From assembly GCA_947460275.1 (NCBI GenBank), contig CANHHZ010000034.1, positions 1-13,241 of the forward strand: DNA of 13,241 nucleotides, given 5' to 3'. The stretch comes from Sphingobacteriaceae bacterium. Lineage in GTDB: Bacteria; Bacteroidota; Bacteroidia; Sphingobacteriales; Sphingobacteriaceae. Both the position numbers and the translations under genes were made by a program. The notes beneath the pieces were generated by a model, which was not told where the DNA came from, ran no database searches, and saw only the letters and a program-made list of their open reading frames with translations. Positions within the stretch are counted from its first letter, which is position 1; every line of letters starts with the position of its first letter. Of this stretch, positions 6,747-13,046 are shown piece by piece.

Positions 6747-6767
6747 AAGTGCGTTTGAGCGATTAAA

Positions 6768-6804
6768 AAGAAAAGCCTTACCAAAACTTGGTAAGGCTTT
6801 TCTT
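6768..6804. terminator. Strong bidirectional terminator
   Basis: A 17-bp perfect stem, 6768-6784 with 6788-6804, closed by a 3-nt loop (AAC). The core is GCCTTACCAA/TTGGTAAGGC flanked by A-rich and T-rich arms, so it works as an A/U-flanked intrinsic terminator in both directions. It lies between convergent genes, the DUF1624 gene (+) and the lipoprotein gene at 6867-7358 (-). Confidence 0.88.
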
Positions 6805-6866
6805 GTTGTATGGTTTTCCTAATATAGCAGTAAGCTATAACCCTTTGTTTTTAAGCTAAAATTAGC

Positions 6867-7358
6867 TTATTTACCTCCTTCAACCGGTAAATCAGAACTT
6901 GGGCTATCTCTATAAATTTTCCATTTTCCATCTTGTTTTTTCCAAACGGCAATGTATTTACCCGTATCTACTTTTTGACCATTTGCATTGGTTACATAAG
7001 TGCCTTCTTCTACCAAAACATTTTCGTTTCCTAATACTTCAGCAGTAGTCAATTCAAATGAATAACCTGCAGTAACAAATGCATTGAACAACGATTGAAG
7101 TTGTGCAGTACCTACCGTGGCAGCTTGGTTTTGACCCAAAAACTTTGCATCGGTGGTGTACAAATCATTTGCAATAGCCACAGAATCTCCTTTGCTTAAA
7201 AGGGCTGTTAAGTTGTTATTAGTTTCTTGTATTTCTTGTTTGGCAGCAACAAGATCAAAAGTAGTTGCGTTTTCTTGTTTTGGAGTATTGCAACTGGTAG
7301 TAAATAATGCTGCGGCAAAAAGGATTGCAGCAGTACTTGTTTGAATAAATTTTTTCAT
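6867..7358 (-). CDS. NTF2-like (SnoaL/DUF4440-type) lipoprotein
   Basis: A 163-residue protein with a lipoprotein signal (MKKFIQTSTAAILFAAALFT, then TSC with Cys 23 as the lipidated residue). The mature part fits the cone-shaped NTF2/SnoaL fold. It opens with an N-terminal helix, EIQETNNNLTALLSKGDS. After that come LYTTDAKFLGQNQ, the strand pair ENVLVEEGTYVTNANGQKVD, and GKYIAVWKKQDGKWKIYRDS, a DUF4440-like ending in which the kinase-associated form is WkrvdGkWkiyrD. Many such proteins are solitary small-molecule-binding or cyclase-like domains; no activity can be assigned. It lies 33 bp after the 7392-7907 gene on the same strand and is probably co-transcribed. Confidence 0.82.
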   Translation of the reverse strand: MKKFIQTSTAAILFAAALFTTSCNTPKQENATTFDLVAAKQEIQETNNNLTALLSKGDSVAIANDLYTTDAKFLGQNQAATVGTAQLQSLFNAFVTAGYSFELTTAEVLGNENVLVEEGTYVTNANGQKVDTGKYIAVWKKQDGKWKIYRDSPSSDLPVEGGK

Positions 7359-7391
7359 GTTTTTTGTTATTGGGTGATTTTTAAAAACAAA

Positions 7392-7907
7392 CTATTTCAA
7401 TAATTCACTAATTGCACTGGTATCATAAGTTAACCATTCTTCAACAATTTTTCCTTCTTTGTTAAAGGCATCTACTTGTGATATAATAACAGTTACCGTT
7501 TTTCCAGCTTTAGTCCAGCTAATGGTGCTAAAAGAAAACACAAAATTTTGAATACCGTTTCTAGGCTTGTTCAATTTTTCTTCCCAAATCGAATTTATTT
7601 CATCAACTTTTATGGTAAGGCCTGCAGCTTTCATTTGATTAACCAAAGCTACGTTTTCACTTAAGGTCATTTTGTTTAAATTGTCATGAAAAACTGCAGT
7701 GTCTACATATTTCGATTTGTAGCTAGCGGTATCATAACTTACCATGTCATTAAAAGATGCTTTGATGACGTCGATGTTGGCCGAGCTATCTACACTGTAA
7801 CCAATTACATGCGGATCAGACTCAGTTGAATTGCCTTTTTCAGGAGAACAAGAATAAATGGCAACTGCTGCAAAGGCAGCAAAAAGGCTTAAGGATAATT
7901 TTTTCAT
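7392..7907 (-). CDS. NTF2/SnoaL-like lipoprotein
   Basis: A 171-residue lipoprotein precursor: MKKLSLSLFAAFAAVAIYSC with Cys 20 as the probable lipidation site. Residues about 44-170 look like a divergent SnoaL-like domain: helix IDVIKASFNDMVSYDTASYK, YVDTAVFHDN, MTLSENVALVNQMKAAG, then strands FVFSFSTISWTKAGKTVTVI and the terminal KEGKIVEEWLTYD. Function is unknown. It is the first gene of a two-gene minus-strand unit with the DUF4440-like lipoprotein. It is divergent from the ester-cyclase-like lipoprotein gene, so three lipoproteins of one fold cluster here. Confidence 0.78.
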   Translation of the reverse strand: MKKLSLSLFAAFAAVAIYSCSPEKGNSTESDPHVIGYSVDSSANIDVIKASFNDMVSYDTASYKSKYVDTAVFHDNLNKMTLSENVALVNQMKAAGLTIKVDEINSIWEEKLNKPRNGIQNFVFSFSTISWTKAGKTVTVIISQVDAFNKEGKIVEEWLTYDTSAISELLK

Positions 7908-7948
7908 TGAATAATTTTTTTAAGTTGATAACTAATTGAATTGATTTT

Positions 7949-7956
7949 CAAAAGTA
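7949..7956 (-). promoter_or_regulatory. Predicted -7 box for the minus-strand lipoprotein pair
   Basis: On the minus strand, TACTTTTG at 7956-7949 matches TAnnTTTG. Transcription would begin near 7943, about 36 nt before the ATG at 7907. I could not find a matching TTG at the -33 spacing. Confidence 0.4.
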
Positions 7957-8063
7957 AAAGCAATGGTTGTTTATTTACATGACTAGGCCCAAATGATTGT
8001 CCCCTTTTTGTTTTTTGGAACAAATTTGACTAGCGCAACTTGGGCTAAAAAAAATGGAATGGA

Positions 8064-8081
8064 TATGTTTGTGTTCAAACA
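8064..8081 (+). promoter_or_regulatory. Predicted -7 box overlapping a palindromic operator-like site
   Basis: TATGTTTG (8064-8071) matches the TAnnTTTG consensus, with a weak TTGG at 8040-8043 about 20 nt upstream. The palindrome TGTTTG-tgtt-CAAACA (8066-8081) overlaps it, so a bound protein could block transcription of the ester-cyclase-like gene. The right half belongs to the GTGTTCAAACA motif that recurs near 9882 and 12696. Confidence 0.4.
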
Positions 8082-8087
8082 AATTAA

Positions 8088-8579
8088 ATGAACATGAAAA
8101 AAACATTTTTTACACTTTTGGTGAGTATCTCACTTTTTGGCTGCAACAATGAAAGCGCAAAAAAAGAACAAATTGCTATGGACAACATTAAATTTTACAC
8201 TCGTGTTTGGGAGGTAGCGATTAATGAAGGAAAAGTTGATATTTTGGATACAGCTTATGCCGATAATGTAGTGTTGCACACCGTGCCAGAAACTAAAGGT
8301 AAAGCTTTGGCTAAAGCACATTATACAAATTTTGTAACTGGATTTACTGAAAGAGAATTTGTGGTGAAAGATATGTTTGCGCAAGGCGATAAATTGGTTA
8401 AGCATTGGGTGTTTAAAGGTAAGCATACTGGCGTTTTCTTTGGTATCCCGGCTACCGGAAAAACAGTAAGCTTAGAAGGTTGTACCATTGCTAAAATTGT
8501 GGATGGAAAAATTACTGAAGAGCAAGATTTCTTTGATAACCTAGATTTTCTTCAACAATTAGGCTTAATGCCTCGTTAA
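8088..8579 (+). CDS. Ester cyclase / SnoaL-like lipoprotein
   Basis: A 163-residue protein with a lipoprotein signal peptide (lipobox around LFGC, Cys 19). The mature part matches the SnoaL-like polyketide cyclase / 'ester cyclase' family. It begins with a helix, then AINEGKVDILDTAYADNVVL and WVFKGKHTGVFFGIPATGKT. The ending combines VSLEGCTIAKIVDGKITEEQ with DFFDNLDFLQQLGLMP, which is nearly canonical. Most family members have no proven cyclase activity. The start may be the ATG at 8088 or the one two codons later (8094, giving MKKTFF, more typical of a lipoprotein). It is transcribed alone and convergently with the AraC-family gene, sharing a bidirectional terminator. Confidence 0.87.
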   Translation: MNMKKTFFTLLVSISLFGCNNESAKKEQIAMDNIKFYTRVWEVAINEGKVDILDTAYADNVVLHTVPETKGKALAKAHYTNFVTGFTEREFVVKDMFAQGDKLVKHWVFKGKHTGVFFGIPATGKTVSLEGCTIAKIVDGKITEEQDFFDNLDFLQQLGLMPR

Positions 8580-8599
8580 TTAAATAGGATATAAATCTT

Positions 8600-8634
8600 A
8601 AAGGCTACTTGCATTTTTGTGAGTAGCCTTTTTT
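8600..8634. terminator. Bidirectional terminator between convergent genes
   Basis: AAAGGCTACT (8600-8609) pairs perfectly with AGTAGCCTTT (8622-8631) across a 12-nt T-rich loop, followed by more T residues on the plus strand. It ends the ester-cyclase-like gene and lies directly beyond the stop codon of the minus-strand AraC-family gene (8636). Confidence 0.82.
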
Positions 8635-8635
8635 G

Positions 8636-9832
8636 TTATTTACTTTTTAGGTCTGCATTTTTAATAAACGCAGAGGGGGTGACTCCGTTCCTAGCCTTAA
8701 AGGCATCAATAAATTTAGATCTAGAAACAAAGCCTGCGTTGGCAGCCATAGCTTCGATGGTAAATTTTTTTGCTTTACCTTCTTCTATCATTTCGCAAAC
8801 ATGGGCTATGCGAAGGTCATTTTTCCATTCGCTAAATGTTTTATCTAAATCTTTGTTAAAGTAATTAGATAAGAACCTTTCTGGAATTTTTAAGTCGAAC
8901 GACATTTGCGATAACGAAAAATCTTTTTTGATAAAAGGTAAATCAATTAAATAGGCATCAAGCGTTAGCCTAAAATCCTCGTTAACCGTAGATGTTCTAA
9001 TTTTTTTAGGCAGATTAGATTTCAGTTCCTCATAAAAAGGAATAGCGTTATTTTGTTCATCATAAGATATATTTCCGTACAATACTTTTGGAAATAAAAA
9101 GAGAATGATATTTTGGAAAAAAAATCCACCCCCACAAATTCTAAAATAATAGCGCTCCGAAAAGATATCGCTCGATTTTAAGCCTAAAAATTTAAACTCA
9201 TGATGGTAAATGGTGGTCATGTGCCCTAAACTATTAATTGCGATGGCCAATTGAATAAAAATTAGCGTATAAATCCATCTTTTAATTACTTGATGGTTGG
9301 AAGGTAATGCCCCATATTTCTTAAACAGTTTATCCTTGTACCAGTTAAAGTAAACAATAGATAAGATCGAATAAATTAGCAAATGAACAGAACGGCTAAA
9401 CAAAATAAACTCAAAAGAAACCCAATAAAAATCAACATCATATACCTGTGTAACATCTACAATGTGGTGTGCCATTTGCATTTTTTTTTCAAATGGCATT
9501 GTAGTGTAAGGTAAACAAGCAATTACAGTGAATACTGCTGGGAGTAGATGCAATAAATCGAGTTTGTTAAATTTTTTATTTTCGCTAACGGTGTTTTTTA
9601 CATAATAGAACATTAATGGTCCCAATAGGTAAGAGAGGGGCAGAAAGTTGACAAAACAAACGCCTTCCCAAAATAAGTTTTTGGTAAAATGAAGTCCAAA
9701 ATAAACCAATACAATGAGGTTGCAACAGAAGAAAAAAAGCGATAAAAACAGATTGGATCTATTTAGTGAGCTTAAGTAATAAAAAAGTATAACAGAAGTA
9801 AATATCCCAAATAATGGGGCAAGTATCTCCAT
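8636..9832 (-). CDS. AraC-family regulator with multi-pass membrane N-terminus
   Basis: A 398-residue protein. The first ~250 residues hold about seven hydrophobic helices (for example 3-21, 28-47, 59-78, 93-111, 136-162, 185-203, 234-250). The C-terminal ~110 residues (about 285-395) are an AraC/XylS-type double HTH. The first HTH includes FSLSQMSFDLKIPERFLSNY; the second includes FTIEAMAANAGFVSRSKFID followed by the family ending FKARNGVTPSAFIK. Membrane-tethered AraC regulators of this architecture are common in Bacteroidota and are thought to sense envelope or external signals. The gene is convergent with the ester-cyclase-like lipoprotein gene. An upstream GTGTTTAAACA palindrome (9882-9892) resembles the site in front of that lipoprotein gene, so autoregulation and control of the lipoprotein are plausible. 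Confidence 0.88.
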   Translation of the reverse strand: MEILAPLFGIFTSVILFYYLSSLNRSNLFLSLFFFCCNLIVLVYFGLHFTKNLFWEGVCFVNFLPLSYLLGPLMFYYVKNTVSENKKFNKLDLLHLLPAVFTVIACLPYTTMPFEKKMQMAHHIVDVTQVYDVDFYWVSFEFILFSRSVHLLIYSILSIVYFNWYKDKLFKKYGALPSNHQVIKRWIYTLIFIQLAIAINSLGHMTTIYHHEFKFLGLKSSDIFSERYYFRICGGGFFFQNIILFLFPKVLYGNISYDEQNNAIPFYEELKSNLPKKIRTSTVNEDFRLTLDAYLIDLPFIKKDFSLSQMSFDLKIPERFLSNYFNKDLDKTFSEWKNDLRIAHVCEMIEEGKAKKFTIEAMAANAGFVSRSKFIDAFKARNGVTPSAFIKNADLKSK

Positions 9833-9881
9833 AAAATCGACTGCTTAGTTTAATTTTTTTGCAAGATAGCAACTTTTTATT

Positions 9882-9892
9882 TGTTTAAACAC
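9882..9892 (-). promoter_or_regulatory. Palindromic operator-like site upstream of AraC-family gene
   Basis: TGTTTAAACA (9882-9891) is a perfect 10-bp palindrome 50 bp upstream of the ATG at 9832. Read on the minus strand with its flanks it is GTGTTTAAACAAAT, matching GTGTTCAAACAAAT at 8071-8084 except at one base. Confidence 0.4.
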
Positions 9893-10054
9893 ATACAGAT
9901 GGCTACAACTAATTTTCGTATAGAAAAATAGGTTGGTGGGGAAATGGCGGTACTATTGATCGGCACAGGCTTATGCTGATTTTTGTTTAGGAACCCTTAT
10001 GATAAAGGATTACATGCGCCTTCGGATTTTGGTCTCATGACTTCAGGCTCCAGA
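9893..10054. other. Gene-free spacer, possibly a decayed coding remnant
   Basis: This stretch lies between the AraC-family gene and the end of the DUF2452 gene. No intact gene is present. It is less AT-rich than the intergenic DNA around it, and one plus-strand frame encodes a short protein-like piece containing RNPYDKGLHAPSDFGLMTSG, interrupted upstream by a stop codon. No terminator hairpin of good quality was found for the DUF2452 transcript. Confidence 0.35.
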
Positions 10055-10462
10055 TTAAAAATCTACCTTTGCCCATTTGTGGCTGGCATCTAACTTAAAG
10101 GAAGCTACATATTTTTGTGCCCAGCTATTTGGAGCGATGAGTGATAAAAAGTAAGTTTCGTCAGCTTTGCTGTACAAGTGATAAACTTGCCCCATTACCG
10201 GAATAAAGCTGTATTTAGAAGCGTAAACCAGTTCGTTGAGGTTTACTTCGCTCACTAATTTTTCGTAAGCTTCTTTTAACTCATCAAACTTTGTTTTAAA
10301 ATTTTGATTGGCCAATTCGGCATTCGATTGTTTCCACCCCGTAATGTTTTCGACGTTTATAGCTGGGGCACTTACATTGGTGCCGTAAGTTAGGCCTTTT
10401 TGGTAATAGCCCTCTTCCTTGTCCCAAACTACTAAATCAGGTTTTTTTTCCTCTTGTGCCAT
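10055..10462 (-). CDS. DUF2452 family protein
   Basis: A 135-residue soluble protein of the DUF2452 family, found widely in Bacteroidota and of unknown function. Family marks: YGTNVSAPAINVENITGWKQ (26-45), a helical middle NQNFKTKFDELKEAYEKLVS, then NELVYASKYSFIPVMGQVYH, and the ending FLSLIAPNSW. The chain is acidic and lysine-rich with no signal peptide or membrane helix, so it is cytoplasmic. The length is normal. It sits 84 bp downstream of the DMT transporter gene on the same strand but has its own predicted -7 box, so it may be expressed independently. Confidence 0.85.
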   Translation of the reverse strand: MAQEEKKPDLVVWDKEEGYYQKGLTYGTNVSAPAINVENITGWKQSNAELANQNFKTKFDELKEAYEKLVSEVNLNELVYASKYSFIPVMGQVYHLYSKADETYFLSLIAPNSWAQKYVASFKLDASHKWAKVDF

Positions 10463-10479
10463 TGTAATTTTTTATCCTG

Positions 10480-10487
10480 CAAAGTTA
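10480..10487 (-). promoter_or_regulatory. Predicted -7 box for the DUF2452 gene
   Basis: TAACTTTG on the minus strand (10487-10480) matches TAnnTTTG exactly. Transcription would start near 10473, about 11 nt before the ATG at 10462. No clear -33 TTG was found. Confidence 0.42.
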
Positions 10488-10546
10488 GCCAATGCTATAA
10501 ATTATATGTTGATAAATTGTAATATGTTGGTTTTGGTCTCTTTAAC

Positions 10547-11428
10547 TTATTTAACGGCGATAAGTACAATTGAAATGATTAATAACAGGATGCCCAACCA
10601 TTGGCGCAAAACCAATTGATCTTTATATAAGATGGCGCCAAACAGGAGGGTAAAGATGAGTTGTGTTTGTGCAAAAAAGTTAATTTGAGCAATGCTTGTA
10701 CTCAAATAAGCAATGTGCATAAATAAGCTTCCACCTAATAAACAAAAAGCCAAAATGAAGGTGTTTTTGATATTTTTTTTGTCTACAAGATAGGGCTTTA
10801 GAGTCAGTTTATGCTGCATTATGAAGCAAAAGCTAAAAAAAGTAATACTTATTTCCAGCAGGAAACAAAAGGGCAAAACCCCCATCCATTTAATGGGGAT
10901 TTTAAAAAGGGTATAATCAAATCCCCATATTAAAGCAGCCAACAAGCCGTAACCCATTGCTTTTTTTTGTGTTTGATTGAGCTTTAAAGTTTGCTTTGAA
11001 AAAAAAAGGAGCAATAAACCCATCGTCATGATGGCAATGGGTAGCCAATAGCTTGTTTTCCAGGGTTCGCCCAGCACAAAGGTGGCGGTGAGCAAGCCAA
11101 AAATATTGAGCGAGGATAGGGGAGCCACCAAATTAACTACGCCGCCTTGCATAGATTTTACAAAAAAAAACAAGCCAAATCCACTCATCAAACACAGTAA
11201 AATCGTAATGGTCAATTGTTCTAGGGTAAATGTTTTAAGTTGACCAACATAAGGGCCAAAAATTCCCGTACGTATTTCTATCAGGCATAGCGTTCCAAAA
11301 ACAGAACTGGTAAGAAGGCCCCTGCAAAAAATGAGGATAAAAAACGGAAGGTTTGCGGTGGCGCGTTTCCAATAGGCATTGCTAAAACCGTAAAATAACG
11401 AACTAATAATTACGAAAAGTCCGCCCAT
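10547..11428 (-). CDS. DMT superfamily (EamA) transporter
   Basis: A 293-residue inner-membrane protein with ten predicted helices in two EamA repeats, about residues 3-140 and 157-292. Typical features are the opening SSLFYGFSNAYWKRA, the end of repeat 1 at APLSSLNIFGLLTATFVLGE followed by PWKTSYWLPIAIMTMGLLLL, the start of repeat 2 at GYGLLAALIWGFDYTLFK, and the end at TQLIFTLLFGAILYKDQLVL followed by RQWLGILLLIISIVLI. Members export or import small metabolites such as amino acids; the substrate cannot be read from sequence. The length is standard. The start codon at 11426-11428 lies inside the last codons of the upstream HTH/helical-repeat gene (19-bp overlap), pointing to translational coupling. 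Confidence 0.9.
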   Translation of the reverse strand: MGGLFVIISSLFYGFSNAYWKRATANLPFFILIFCRGLLTSSVFGTLCLIEIRTGIFGPYVGQLKTFTLEQLTITILLCLMSGFGLFFFVKSMQGGVVNLVAPLSSLNIFGLLTATFVLGEPWKTSYWLPIAIMTMGLLLLFFSKQTLKLNQTQKKAMGYGLLAALIWGFDYTLFKIPIKWMGVLPFCFLLEISITFFSFCFIMQHKLTLKPYLVDKKNIKNTFILAFCLLGGSLFMHIAYLSTSIAQINFFAQTQLIFTLLFGAILYKDQLVLRQWLGILLLIISIVLIAVK

Positions 11429-12642
11429 ATGTTGTTGTATTTAACTTTTACCTCTTCGTATTTCTCGTTAAACCACTGCCCATCGTTTACATCAAAACGA
11501 CGTGGATCTACGAGTTTAATGTATTTTATGGCATCACCATGTTCACCTAATTGATCAAAATACAAGGCCAGCATTAAGTTGTATTTATTAATAATTTGTT
11601 TCTCAAATACACTTAATCTGCTAAAATTTTGCGTTTCTTTGGTTTGGGTCATCAAATCGATGGTTGAAATATCTTGGTTAAAGATATACAGCAATCTGTA
11701 AAAAAATAAATTGAAATTAATCTGGTCAAACGCGTTGTTAAATACAGCAAAGTAAGCCAAATAATTTTTGTTTTTTTGGTTTAATATCACTTCCCAAGCA
11801 GCCACCCTGGCCATCAATATGGGATGGACATCGGCATTTTTTTTAATTTCCTTGCAGGCTAGGTGAAGGTGCTTTTCGGCTATTTCTATTTGGTTTTGCA
11901 GGTAGGCCTTTTGGCAGCGCATTACATTTTTAAATAATGTAAAATCTAACAATTTGCTCGATTTTACGGCAAGTAACCAATCCCCATAAAACCCAGTTAA
12001 ATTGGCTTCGTCTATATACGTTTGTAAAATGATACTTTGCAAATAAATAGAACTTTGCAATTCTGCTGTAACAAAATCTATGAGTACTTGATTTCCGGCT
12101 AAAGCACTTAAATAAATACCTTGATAGGCTACATACAATTTATGATGAATTTCTTGGTCATTAATGTCTAATGGTAATTGAATGATTTTGGATAGCAAAT
12201 CGTAATGGTTTGTGTTGATGCACAAATCGATGATCAATTTCAGCTGAAAAGCCTCCTCCCACGATTGTAGGTTGAAATGTTGTATAGATTCGTACAAAAG
12301 ACTTGAGTTGATAGATGCTGTGGCTTTATATCTTATCAAAACTTCGTTTAAGGCATCAGTTTTATATTTCTCAATATAGCTTTGAAATTGCTTAAAATTT
12401 GTAAAACCAAGTACACCTACCAGCGAGTTTAGGGTATACAAAGAGGTTTGAAATTTTGGGGTAATGATGCCAAAAATTCGGCGTAAAGTATTGTAACTGA
12501 TAGAGGTTTTGTGGTTAAGCAACAAGATATCGCTTAGTTTTTGGCAACTGTAACTGTCTACAATTTGAAGCTCAAATTGTTTTTCTACCAATTTAAATAA
12601 CCATTGGTGTTCGAGTGGGGTTAATTGTACAGATGCCGGCAT
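11410..12642 (-). CDS. HTH-like N-terminus plus helical (TPR-like) repeat protein
   Basis: A 410-residue cytoplasmic protein with no signal peptide or membrane helix. Residues about 33-86 contain SCQKLSDILLLNHKTSISYN, then TLRRIFGI, and a second helical unit SLYTLNSLVGVLGFTNFKQF. This pattern recurs at the N-terminus of Bacteroidota regulator-like proteins and resembles an XRE-type HTH. The rest (about 95-400) is a run of amphipathic helices in pairs, compatible with TPR-like repeats, for example QIEIAEKHLHLACKEIKKNA and LALYFDQLGEHGDAIKYIKL. No enzyme motif is seen. It is divergent from the 12801 gene and overlaps the transporter gene by 19 bp. A role as a regulator with a ligand- or protein-binding repeat domain is inference; an adaptor role is possible. 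Confidence 0.62.
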   Translation of the reverse strand: MPASVQLTPLEHQWLFKLVEKQFELQIVDSYSCQKLSDILLLNHKTSISYNTLRRIFGIITPKFQTSLYTLNSLVGVLGFTNFKQFQSYIEKYKTDALNEVLIRYKATASINSSLLYESIQHFNLQSWEEAFQLKLIIDLCINTNHYDLLSKIIQLPLDINDQEIHHKLYVAYQGIYLSALAGNQVLIDFVTAELQSSIYLQSIILQTYIDEANLTGFYGDWLLAVKSSKLLDFTLFKNVMRCQKAYLQNQIEIAEKHLHLACKEIKKNADVHPILMARVAAWEVILNQKNKNYLAYFAVFNNAFDQINFNLFFYRLLYIFNQDISTIDLMTQTKETQNFSRLSVFEKQIINKYNLMLALYFDQLGEHGDAIKYIKLVDPRRFDVNDGQWFNEKYEEVKVKYNNIWADFS

Positions 12643-12695
12643 AAATTATTTATTGGTTTAAAGTTACCATAAAATTTAGGGAATGAGATTTATAC

Positions 12696-12706
12696 GTGTT
12701 TAAACA
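12696..12706. promoter_or_regulatory. GTGTTTAAACA palindromic site
   Basis: The site contains the perfect palindrome TGTTTAAACA (12697-12706) and lies in the divergent region just before the decamer array. It is identical over 11 bp to the minus-strand site at 9892-9882. Confidence 0.35.
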
Positions 12707-12710
12707 TTTT

Positions 12711-12750
12711 ATTTGGACTTGTTTGGACAAGTTTGGTCTCGTTTGGTTTT
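12711..12750 (+). repeat. Four phased 10-bp GTTTGG repeats
   Basis: Four decamers in strict 10-bp register: ATTTGGACTT, GTTTGGACAA, GTTTGGTCTC and GTTTGGTTTT. TTTGG is invariant, and the flanking base is G in three of four. One-helical-turn spacing puts all copies on one DNA face, as in activator or operator arrays. The last copy supplies the predicted -33 element of the promoter at 12742-12771. Confidence 0.8.
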
Positions 12751-12771
12751 ATAGTTTTACAAATAACTTTA
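12742..12771 (+). promoter_or_regulatory. Predicted promoter for the 12801 gene
   Basis: TTTG at 12742-12745 is followed, after 18 nt, by TAACTTTA at 12764-12771, one base off TAnnTTTG. Transcription would start near 12778 and give a leader of about 23 nt. The -33 element lies inside the fourth decamer of the upstream repeat array. Confidence 0.5.
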
Positions 12772-12800
12772 GCAGTTTAGACAACTAAAATACAAGTAAA

Positions 12801-13013
12801 ATGGAAAATTATAGCATTAGAGTAACAGGTAGAAACAAACAGCATGTAAAACAATTTAGCATTGAAGTAAGCGTTGAGCCGAAAAATTTCCCTGGTGGAT
12901 TTGTACAATGGATAGGAAATAGTAGGAATAAAGATGCAGTAGCTGCTTGGTTGGCTAATTATTGCCCAGGATATGAAACTTTGAGTGCTAATGGGGCTAG
13001 CCTCATTAGATAG
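12801..13013 (+). CDS. Unrecognised 70-residue protein
   Basis: A small soluble protein starting MENYSIRVTGRNKQHVKQFS. The first half looks beta-rich (YSIRVTGRN, FSIEVSVEPKNF), with a Gly/Trp turn (FPGGFVQWIGNS). The second half begins with a probable helix (KDAVAAWLANYC) and ends ANGASLIR. There is no signal peptide or membrane helix and one cysteine. I do not recognise a family. The predicted promoter, repeat array and short leader upstream support it as a real gene. It is followed after 33 bp by a gene for a PH-like protein and probably shares its transcript. A minus-strand open frame covering the same DNA is rejected. Confidence 0.7.
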   Translation: MENYSIRVTGRNKQHVKQFSIEVSVEPKNFPGGFVQWIGNSRNKDAVAAWLANYCPGYETLSANGASLIR

Positions 13014-13046
13014 TACCCAGTTAGTAGGCAACTTACTCTAGCAAAT

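Noticed and set aside
12711..12750. Phased decamers as a CRISPR or plasmid iteron array
   Set aside because: Units are only 10 bp with no spacers, so not CRISPR. No replication gene is nearby, so iterons of an origin are unlikely; a regulator array fits better.
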